Positions 8,332-13,855 of a DNA stretch of 13,855 bases are shown piece by piece (position 1 is the first letter of the stretch; the number at the start of each line of letters is the position of its first letter). The translations under genes were made by a program, and so were the position numbers. The stretch lies in the NCBI GenBank assembly GCA_018695085.1, contig JABHOU010000488.1:1-13855 (forward strand). The letters run 5' to 3'. The notes beneath the pieces are model-generated. The model saw only the letters and a list, made by a program, of their open reading frames with translations. It made no database searches and was not told the DNA's origin. This DNA is from Opitutia bacterium (lineage in GTDB: Bacteria > Verrucomicrobiota > Verrucomicrobiia > Opitutales > Seribacteraceae).

Positions 8332-10350
8332 ATGCCCAGACTACACCGTGACTTTGTGGCCGAGCTCAAGGCCCGAATAGATCTTCACGACGTCGTGGCC
8401 CCTTATGTGAGCCTCAAGCGATCCGGAGCAGACTGGAAGGGACTGAGCCCTTTCAACCAAGAAAAAACACCTTCTTTCTACGTTCATCCGGACAAGGGGT
8501 TTTTCAAGTGCTTCAGCAGCGGTGAGGCGGGAGACGCAATAAGCTTCATACAAAAAGTGGAGAATCTGGAATTCCAGGAAGCCGTAGAATTTCTAGCTAC
8601 TCGCTTCAACGTAAACCTACGCTACGAAGAGACTGCCGACGGTAGACCTGCAGGGCAGTCGTTTTCCCACCGAAAAGCCCTTTTCGACATACATGAACTT
8701 GCAATGTCTTGGTATCGCGAAAAATTTTGGGCCGACAACGATGGAGGCCACTTCATTCGGAAGTACTGGACGGAGGAACGACATTTCCCGGAAGAAGTCG
8801 CAAAGGAATTCGGAATTGGATTTGCTCCACCGGACTCATCCGGTCTCCTTCGCCTTTTCACGGAACAAGGAATTCCTCCAGAAGTCATCGATAAAAGCGG
8901 GCTATTTTTCGACCGCAAAGGAAGACAGGATTTTCTAACTCGCTTTCGTGGCAGGCTCATGATCCCCATTCGCGACACCCAAGAGCGCGTTGTCGCTTTT
9001 ACCGCCCGTCAATTGTCTGTCACCCCGGAAAACGATCCTGCCCGCGAGGCGAAATACGTAAACTCTCCCGAAACGCCTATCTTCAGCAAAGGCAACCTTC
9101 TCTTCAATCTGGACAAGGCCAGACGCCACATTGATGAGAATAAACGTTTTTTGCTAGTCGAAGGTCAACTCGATGCGATTCGTTGCTGGGAGCAAGGGGT
9201 GAAAAATGTCGTAGCCCCTCAAGGAACTGCTTTCACCAGTGGTCAGGCTCATCTCCTTCGAAGATATCGACCCGCGGGCATTGATTGCCTTCTTGATGGT
9301 GATGAAGCAGGTCAAAAAGCGGCCCTCCGAATCCTTCCTATCTGCGTAAAAAGCACTCTCGACATCCGCTTTCTTCTTTTACCTCCCGGTGGCGACCCCG
9401 ACGACTTGCTCCGATCCGAAGGTCTATCAGGTCTGGAAAACCTAAAAGACGAGTCACTCAGCGGAATCGCCTTTGCCGTATCCATGTACTTGGGCGAAAC
9501 TAAAGACCCCACGCCCACCCAAAAAAACACAGTTCTTGAACATATTTTTGAAATCGTGGCCGAAACGGATTCTCTAGTGGCGAGAGACGAGTACTTGGCT
9601 CAGACCATTCGCTTGATGAAGCTGGAAGAAAGTTCGGCTCGACAGGAATTCGCACGCTTTGTAAGCAAAAAGAACTCACCTTCCTACGGTACTCGGCAGA
9701 CAACTCAATCTGAAGAATTATCCACAAATGCTTCCCAAAAGTTGACAACAGCCGAGGATGATCTATTATTATTTATTTTGCACCATAATGAAGTCGCGTC
9801 ACCTCTCGCGCAAGCGATCCAACCAGAATGGCTCGACATCACATCCCCTTCAGGAACAATACTAGCCAAGGCATTGGCTGAAATACGCGAAGATAATGGT
9901 AATGGACTAGAATCCTTAGATGAGATACTAGAGAATGATGACGAACGAAACACCGCCTACGAAATACTATCCCGAAAACCTGCCCATGATGACCCTGTGG
10001 ACATTCACAATGCATGCAATGCCTCACTACAGGCTCTCTTTAACCGTTTCTTCAAAGCAAGAGAAAATGGCATTCGAGAACGATTCGCAAACCTGAACCC
10101 AGACGGGGTCGAACAACTCACCGAACTTCGAGCAGAGCTTGCTTCTCTCCGATCCCAACGAAAAACGCTTCCACTCCTAACCTTTGTCCAACCATCCGAG
10201 ACCGATAATAATTCCGCCCATGTCACCGACCAAAGAAACAGCGAAAAAAGCTCCAATCGCAAAAAAAACCACAAAGAGTCGCAAGACACCGACAGTCGGG
10301 AAAAAGCCTCCTCTGAAAAAGAAAGCGACAGTCAAGAAGACCTCTTCTAA
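8332..10350 (+). CDS. dnaG: DNA primase DnaG with degenerate zinc-binding domain
   Basis: This 672-residue primase makes RNA primers for replication. Domain order is standard: N-terminal CHC2-type domain (1-100), Toprim catalytic core (about 110-370) and C-terminal DnaB-binding region (about 470-605). Core motifs are intact: KYVNSPETPIFSKG (241-254), FLLVEGQLDAI with Glu277 and Asp281, PQGTAFT (296-302), CLLDGDEAG with Asp322 and Asp324, and GGDPDDLL (353-360). The zinc site is not intact. In the pattern C-x2-H-x17-C-x2-C the residues here are Ser39, Asn42, Cys60 and Ser63, while the surrounding EKTPSF, GFFKCF and GEAGD are kept. The spacing is unchanged, so this is substitution and not frameshift. 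The C-terminal ~50 residues are a polar Ser/Lys/Glu/Asp-rich tail, most of which overlaps the rpoD start in another frame. The ATG at 8332 gives the normal N-terminus; there is no Shine-Dalgarno site. Confidence 0.96.
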   Translation: MPRLHRDFVAELKARIDLHDVVAPYVSLKRSGADWKGLSPFNQEKTPSFYVHPDKGFFKCFSSGEAGDAISFIQKVENLEFQEAVEFLATRFNVNLRYEETADGRPAGQSFSHRKALFDIHELAMSWYREKFWADNDGGHFIRKYWTEERHFPEEVAKEFGIGFAPPDSSGLLRLFTEQGIPPEVIDKSGLFFDRKGRQDFLTRFRGRLMIPIRDTQERVVAFTARQLSVTPENDPAREAKYVNSPETPIFSKGNLLFNLDKARRHIDENKRFLLVEGQLDAIRCWEQGVKNVVAPQGTAFTSGQAHLLRRYRPAGIDCLLDGDEAGQKAALRILPICVKSTLDIRFLLLPPGGDPDDLLRSEGLSGLENLKDESLSGIAFAVSMYLGETKDPTPTQKNTVLEHIFEIVAETDSLVARDEYLAQTIRLMKLEESSARQEFARFVSKKNSPSYGTRQTTQSEELSTNASQKLTTAEDDLLLFILHHNEVASPLAQAIQPEWLDITSPSGTILAKALAEIREDNGNGLESLDEILENDDERNTAYEILSRKPAHDDPVDIHNACNASLQALFNRFFKARENGIRERFANLNPDGVEQLTELRAELASLRSQRKTLPLLTFVQPSETDNNSAHVTDQRNSEKSSNRKKNHKESQDTDSREKASSEKESDSQEDLF

Positions 10351-12268
10351 AGCAGTGGCGACAACTGCCGGGGCGAAAAAAGCCAGTGCAAAGAAACTAG
10401 ACGCGGCAAAAGCGAAAAAGAAAGTTTCGGTTAAAACGTCGGTCAAGGCAAAGACTAGAAAAGAGACGAAACCTACCAAGGTTAAGGCTACCAAGACCAA
10501 AGCAACGAAGGCGAAGTCCTCCACAGGAAGTGCCGCCGCCAAGGCGAAAGCGGCATTGGACGCAGTCTCGGGTAAAGCACCCACTCCAAAACCTCTGGAC
10601 GATGCAATCACGGATAAGGTCCATCACTTGATTCATCACTCCCGTGAACAGGGTTTTCTCACTTACAAGGATATAGACAAAGCCCTTCCGGAAATTGCAA
10701 GCCAACCAGAAGAGCTGCAAAACGTAATTTCCATACTCAACAATCTGGAAGTCAAAATCCTAGATGGCGTAGAGGTCGACAAGTACAAGAAAAAGCAGGA
10801 AGAATCGGAGGAAGAATACGCCCGTACCACTCAGGGTGACATGCTGGACGACCCTGTCCGAATGTACTTGAAGCAAATGGGCCAAGTACCCCTTCTGACC
10901 AGAGAAGAGGAAGTAGATATTTCCAAGCGAATTGAAAAAGCTGAATCGGCGGCTCTCAAGTTGCTGTTCTCTGTCGATCTCACTGCCCAATTCCAATTGG
11001 AACTGGCTCAAAACCTGATCGATCGCGAAGAGCGTTTTGATCGGGTTGTCCTAGACAAGAAGATTGATAGCCGGGAAACCTATTTCAAAAACCTAGCCAA
11101 ACAACTGGACGCAGGTAACGCTCTACTGGTGAAAATCATCCGTGCTTGGGGCCAAGCAGAAGAGGCAAAAGACCAAACACAGATAAAGCGAGCCACCAAT
11201 AGATTTCTTAAGTATCAGGGTATGCTCGCCCCAATATTCAAGAAATGCTGTTTCAAATTGAAGGTGTTCGAGGACTTTATCGCCAAAATCAACCCCGACC
11301 TCAAGACAATCACCCGACATCTTCGGCACATAAACATGGCCAAGAAGGATACGGTCAAGGTCAAGCGCAAGGGCGTAAAACTAGAAAAGGTTCGAAATGA
11401 ACTGGCTCAATTCCGGGAGAAATACCGCATGGATCCCGAAGCTCTCTCGGAACTCATTCGGGAGGTACGATCTTTCATGCGCGAAGCCCACATTGCAAAA
11501 ACCGAAATGGTCGAGGCCAACTTGCGTCTCGTCATTTCAATCGCCAAAAAGTACACCAATCGCGGACTCTCTTTCCTAGACCTCATTCAAGAAGGCAACA
11601 TGGGGCTAATGAAAGCCGTGGAGAAATTCGAGTACCGTAGAGGCTATAAATTCTCTACCTATGCCACATGGTGGATTCGCCAAGCAATCACTCGCTCCAT
11701 AGCCGACCAAGCGAGGACCATTCGAATTCCCGTTCACATGATCGAGACATTGAACAAGGTCATGCAGGTCCAGAAACAACTCTTACAGGAATTGGGACAC
11801 GAACCTACCTCAGACGAAGTAGCGGAGGAAATGGGACTCCCCGTTGATAAGGTGCAAAACATAATGAAGATGGCTCAGCAACCCATCTCACTGCAAAGTC
11901 CCGTAGGTGACAGCGATGATACGAACTTCGGAGACTTCATTGAAGACAAGGGTGCGGAAAATCCTTACGACATGACCGCATACTCCCTGCTACGGGAAAA
12001 AATCATCGATGTGTTAGATTCCCTGACCGAACGCGAACGCAATGTACTCTCCCTCCGTTTTGGACTAAAGGACGGCTACAGTCGCACTCTGGAGGAAGTG
12101 GGACGCCAGTTCAAGGTCACCCGCGAACGTATCCGCCAGATCGAGGCCAAAGCCCTGCGCAAGATGCGCCACCCAACCCGCATCCGCCAATTACATGGCT
12201 TCTTCGAGGCCGATCAAAGTTCCGTCAATAAACCCAAGCCGGAAGCGCTTCGCCAACTCGGATTGTGA
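10220..12268 (+). CDS. rpoD: principal RNA polymerase sigma-70 factor RpoD
   Basis: The product has 682 residues from the ATG at 10220. Residues 1-125 are Lys/Ala/Thr-rich (38 Lys by my count), resembling histone H1 tails. Then come region 1.1 (about 128-185, HHSREQGFLTYKDIDKALPE), region 1.2 (210-240, DDPVRMYLKQMGQVPLLTRE), a long non-conserved insert (about 245-425), region 2 (428-505, with NLRLVISIAKKYTNRGLSFL, QEGNMGLMKAVEKFEYRRGY and STYATWWIRQAITRSIADQA), region 3 (505-590) and region 4 (597-660, with RERNVLSLRFGL and the helix-turn-helix TLEEVGRQFKVTRERIRQIE). It directs core RNA polymerase to housekeeping promoters. The start overlaps dnaG by 131 nt. A GTG at 10355, just after the dnaG stop, would avoid the overlap and remove 45 residues, but the Lys/Ala bias runs unbroken through both parts, which favours the earlier start. 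A TTG at 10184 is less likely. Neither has a clear ribosome binding site. Confidence 0.95.
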   Translation: MSPTKETAKKAPIAKKTTKSRKTPTVGKKPPLKKKATVKKTSSKAVATTAGAKKASAKKLDAAKAKKKVSVKTSVKAKTRKETKPTKVKATKTKATKAKSSTGSAAAKAKAALDAVSGKAPTPKPLDDAITDKVHHLIHHSREQGFLTYKDIDKALPEIASQPEELQNVISILNNLEVKILDGVEVDKYKKKQEESEEEYARTTQGDMLDDPVRMYLKQMGQVPLLTREEEVDISKRIEKAESAALKLLFSVDLTAQFQLELAQNLIDREERFDRVVLDKKIDSRETYFKNLAKQLDAGNALLVKIIRAWGQAEEAKDQTQIKRATNRFLKYQGMLAPIFKKCCFKLKVFEDFIAKINPDLKTITRHLRHINMAKKDTVKVKRKGVKLEKVRNELAQFREKYRMDPEALSELIREVRSFMREAHIAKTEMVEANLRLVISIAKKYTNRGLSFLDLIQEGNMGLMKAVEKFEYRRGYKFSTYATWWIRQAITRSIADQARTIRIPVHMIETLNKVMQVQKQLLQELGHEPTSDEVAEEMGLPVDKVQNIMKMAQQPISLQSPVGDSDDTNFGDFIEDKGAENPYDMTAYSLLREKIIDVLDSLTERERNVLSLRFGLKDGYSRTLEEVGRQFKVTRERIRQIEAKALRKMRHPTRIRQLHGFFEADQSSVNKPKPEALRQLGL

Positions 12269-12279
12269 TTTGACCCTCA

Positions 12280-12315
12280 CAAACTTTCCGCAACTCACTA
12301 CCGACAAAAAGTTTG
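12280..12315 (+). other. 8-bp inverted repeat between rpoD and tatA
   Basis: CAAACTTT (12280-12287) and AAAGTTTG (12308-12315) are perfect inverted arms around a 20-nt loop, in the 82-nt gap between rpoD and tatA. No T-tract follows, so it is not a standard intrinsic terminator. It could be a weak attenuating hairpin or chance. Confidence 0.3.
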
Positions 12316-12350
12316 CCTCAAGAGGAATCTCCAAATACTTTAAATAATCT

Positions 12351-12683
12351 ATGAAAGTCTCACTTGATCCCGCGCTCGCCTTCATTGGTAACTTTGGCGG
12401 CGGAGAAATCATTCTCATCTTCCTAATCGTACTCTTGCTTTTCGGAGCCAAGAAGGTACCGGAGCTGTTTCGTTCTCTCGGAAAAGGAGTTAAGGAATTC
12501 CGAAAGGCCAAGACCGAATGGGAACAAGACATCAACGAAGTCATGAGCCAAGAACCCATAGAGGATCACGATTTCAAGGCTGCCAAATCTACAGAAGGTT
12601 CTCAGGAAAAAACTGAGGATACTGAAGATACCGTTCACCACGAAGACGTGGCACACGAAGGCGAGAAGCAAACTGCTTCCTAA
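12351..12683 (+). CDS. tatA: twin-arginine translocase subunit TatA/TatE family
   Basis: This 110-residue protein has the TatA layout: a short N-terminus, one transmembrane helix (about 19-31, EIILIFLIVLLLF), the FGAKKVPEL hinge (31-39), an amphipathic helix (about 38-56, FRSLGKGVKEFRKA), and an acidic, polar cytoplasmic tail rich in Glu, Asp and His. TatA oligomers form the pore that moves folded proteins with twin-arginine signals across the inner membrane. Ten extra residues before the Gly-rich segment make the N-terminus slightly long. TatA and TatB cannot be fully separated by sequence; the FG hinge and the length favour TatA. It follows rpoD by 82 nt on the same strand. No tatC is in the window. 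Its stop is one base from the stop of the convergent SUI1 gene. The ATG at 12351 has no Shine-Dalgarno site. Confidence 0.9.
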   Translation: MKVSLDPALAFIGNFGGGEIILIFLIVLLLFGAKKVPELFRSLGKGVKEFRKAKTEWEQDINEVMSQEPIEDHDFKAAKSTEGSQEKTEDTEDTVHHEDVAHEGEKQTAS

Positions 12684-12684
12684 A

Positions 12685-13092
12685 TCAACCGCCGCTCAGG
12701 ATGGGTTGATACCCCTTCTCCTCTAACCAAACGACGACCTCGTCTCGTTTGTCTCCTTGTATTTCCCATTGACCGTCGGCAAATACTCCCCCGGTTCCTA
12801 AACGTTTCTTGAAGTCTCGCAGCATTTCCTTGCGCTCAGCCCAAGAAACTCCCGGCGGGAAACCCTTCACCGTAGTTACGGTTTTACCGCCACGACCAGA
12901 CTTTTCTCGCCTTACGTCCAAACGGTGACCAGATGATTTCCGCGAGGGTTTGGGGACTTTTTTCGAAGTGTCTTTAGAGATCACTACTTTGCGCAAACCG
13001 CCCGCACTCAAACTATCGAAAGGATTGCTTCCGAAGTCAGTGCCAACGGCATCGGTCGATATTCTCCCGTCTTTAGCTTTATCGTTTCCCAT
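12685..13092 (-). CDS. SUI1/eIF1-like translation initiation factor (YciH family)
   Basis: From the ATG at 13092 the product has 135 residues; a TTG at 13116 would add eight residues but starts directly at the previous gene's stop, so I prefer the ATG. The first ~55 residues are a variable polar leader. The SUI1 domain covers about 56-130 with its hallmark motifs GRGGKTVTTVKGF (66-78), LGTGGVFADGQWEIQGD (98-114) and the closing VVVWLEEKGYQP. Archaeal and eukaryotic eIF1 and bacterial YciH bind the small ribosomal subunit near the P site and affect start-codon choice; in bacteria the protein is usually non-essential and linked to stress. It lies downstream of a small unknown gene on the same strand, with 24 nt between that gene's stop and this ATG, and converges on tatA. 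The family call is secure; the in vivo role is inferred. Confidence 0.88.
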   Translation of the reverse strand: MGNDKAKDGRISTDAVGTDFGSNPFDSLSAGGLRKVVISKDTSKKVPKPSRKSSGHRLDVRREKSGRGGKTVTTVKGFPPGVSWAERKEMLRDFKKRLGTGGVFADGQWEIQGDKRDEVVVWLEEKGYQPILSGG

Positions 13093-13116
13093 CGAGAAAT
13101 CCCACAGAGTCTCCAA

Positions 13117-13335
13117 TCACTTGCCGCAAGTTCCCTTCTCTGGTTCCCCACCCTCCAAAAAGACCAAAGCCTTTTGATAACTTCGGTTTTCAAGAAAATG
13201 CCTCAATCGAGCGGGCAATTCATGTCCCCGCTCGCCTAAAACCTTGTCCAGTGATTGAATAGCCATTGGCAAATCCTTTGCAGTGGCTTGGGTTGGATTC
13301 GTGATGACCCGAAGGTTTTTCAAGATATATTCCAT
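13117..13335 (-). CDS. small protein of unknown function
   Basis: This 72-residue ORF runs from an ATG at 13335 to a TGA or similar stop at 13117-13119, immediately before the SUI1-like gene. I do not recognise a family. The sequence starts MEYILKNLRVITNPTQATAK, has no signal peptide or membrane segment, and appears mostly helical, with a charged stretch (LPARLRHFLENRSYQKALVF, about 40-59) and a short Gly/Glu-rich tail. It fills the space between the divergent hemG promoter region and the SUI1 gene, and its arrangement suggests it is the first gene of a two-gene operon. The balanced, non-repetitive amino-acid content supports a real gene. The opposite strand carries no competing candidate over most of it. 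No function is proposed. Confidence 0.62.
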   Translation of the reverse strand: MEYILKNLRVITNPTQATAKDLPMAIQSLDKVLGERGHELPARLRHFLENRSYQKALVFLEGGEPEKGTCGK

Positions 13336-13359
13336 ATTTAAATGTTCTTATTAGCTTGT

Positions 13360-13387
13360 TTGAAAACTAATAACAACTCACTAAACT
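13360..13387 (+). promoter_or_regulatory. possible sigma-70 promoter for hemG
   Basis: TTGAAA (13360-13365) and TAAACT (13382-13387) are separated by 16 bases in the 95-nt AT-rich gap between the divergent small gene and the hemG gene. The -35 box matches five of six consensus bases and the -10 box four of six. Transcription would begin near 13394, leaving a leader of about 37 nt. On the other strand a weaker pair (TTGTTA, then TAATAA, 17 bases apart; 13376 down to 13348) would give an almost leaderless transcript for the small gene. Both are consensus matches only. Confidence 0.33.
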
Positions 13388-13430
13388 TTTATCTTTCCTC
13401 TGGTGAAGAGAGTCTATTGTTTTTAGCGAC

Positions 13431-13855
13431 ATGGGACAAACCATTACAGTAGGTGCGGGGCTTTGTGGATTAGTGGCTGCTCGAACCTGCAGTAAGGAAG
13501 GAGGGAGCGCACTCGTACTTGAGGCGGGAGGCTATCCCGGAGGAGTGATTCGCTCGGAACGGCGGGATGGATACCTGATTGAACATGGACCCAACACCTT
13601 GGCTTTGCGAGCGGGCCATGCTACCGACTATCTTGAGCAGATGGGGTTGTTGGGGGATGCGATCGACGCGAACCCCGAGGCGAACAAACGTTTTCTCGTG
13701 CGTGAGGGACGGCTGGTGGCGGTTCCAGCCTCAGCAAGCTCATTTCTCACTAGTCCTCTTTTTTCAATCGTAGGCAAGCTGCGACTTTTACTGGAACCAT
13801 TCATACCGAGGGGGAGTACCCAGAAAAACGAGAACGTCGACGATTTTTTCAAGAG
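13431..13855 (+). CDS. hemG: protoporphyrinogen oxidase, 5' part
   Basis: The gene begins at the ATG at 13431 and runs off the right edge, giving 141 residues of an expected ~450-480. The N-terminus has the FAD dinucleotide-binding fold: TVGAGLCGLVAAR (with Gly8, Gly10, Gly13), VLEAGGYPGGVIRSER (Glu31 at the end of the second strand) and the substrate-side motif GYLIEHGPNTL (47-57). This order is typical of the oxygen-dependent HemY/HemG/PPOX-type protoporphyrinogen oxidase, which makes protoporphyrin IX, the penultimate step of heme synthesis; related FAD amine oxidases and desaturases share the first motif, so the missing part is needed for certainty. Some databases use hemY for this type. 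A downstream heme-pathway neighbour cannot be checked. No Shine-Dalgarno site is visible; a candidate promoter lies upstream. Confidence 0.85.
   Translation, partial: MGQTITVGAGLCGLVAARTCSKEGGSALVLEAGGYPGGVIRSERRDGYLIEHGPNTLALRAGHATDYLEQMGLLGDAIDANPEANKRFLVREGRLVAVPASASSFLTSPLFSIVGKLRLLLEPFIPRGSTQKNENVDDFFK

Noticed and set aside
8332..10350. Frameshift as the cause of the altered primase zinc site
   Set aside because: Spacing of all four ligand positions and the flanking conserved residues are unchanged, so the ligands were substituted in frame.
10177..10611. Long minus-strand ORF opposite the rpoD start, Ala/Phe/Val-rich
   Set aside because: Its composition is what the complement of Lys/Ala codons gives; it is a shadow of the Lys/Ala-rich sigma tail.
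12316..12326. CCTC-AA-GAGG mini-palindrome before tatA
   Set aside because: The loop is too small for a stable hairpin and there is no T-tract.
12950..13177. Plus-strand ORF opposite the SUI1-like gene
   Set aside because: The minus strand carries the SUI1 hallmark motifs, and this ORF has no recognisable features.
13628..13852. Minus-strand ORF at the right edge
   Set aside because: The plus strand here encodes clear FAD-binding and PPOX-type motifs of hemG in an open frame that continues off the window.

Overview
The window is about 13.9 kb of a bacterial chromosome. It is gene-dense, has moderate GC content, and contains no sign of prophage, insertion sequence, CRISPR array, tRNA or rRNA. 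The gene set suggests the PVC superphylum, most likely Verrucomicrobiota of the Opitutia type. The reasons are a LamG/PQQ-propeller fusion, a secreted propeller with the DWPQWLGPNRDG-type N-terminus, a DUF362-like exported protein, a Lys/Ala-rich extension on the vegetative sigma factor, and very few Shine-Dalgarno sites. This placement is an inference from family knowledge and was not tested by a search.

Left part (1-6750), mainly exported and metabolic genes: the 3' end of a LamG/PQQ-like protein (+); an exported S41-family serine peptidase (+); a D-2-hydroxyacid dehydrogenase of the glycerate dehydrogenase type (+); a secreted PQQ-like beta-propeller protein (-); a divergently transcribed TIM-barrel sugar phosphate isomerase/epimerase (+); and a secreted DUF362-like protein (-) whose stop codon overlaps the isomerase stop. 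These look like separate small transcription units, not one pathway operon.

Middle and right part (6772-12683), a same-strand run of housekeeping genes: a TPR lipoprotein, DNA primase (dnaG), the principal sigma factor (rpoD) and TatA. dnaG-rpoD is a form of the macromolecular synthesis operon (rpsU is absent here). Two things stand out. The primase keeps only one of the four zinc ligands of its N-terminal CHC2 domain. The best rpoD start lies 131 nt inside dnaG, so a Lys/Ala-rich, histone-H1-like sigma N-terminus is encoded over the polar tail of the primase in another frame.

Right end (12685-13855): a SUI1/eIF1-like translation factor and a 72-aa protein of unknown function form a minus-strand pair that converges on tatA. 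Divergent from them is the 5' end of a protoporphyrinogen oxidase gene (heme synthesis), cut off by the window edge.

There is no gene-free stretch longer than 300 bases. The longest gap (3363-3541, between two convergent genes) holds no clear terminator or small gene. I found no obviously new multi-gene system. The best leads are the primase without a canonical zinc site and the dnaG/rpoD overlap.
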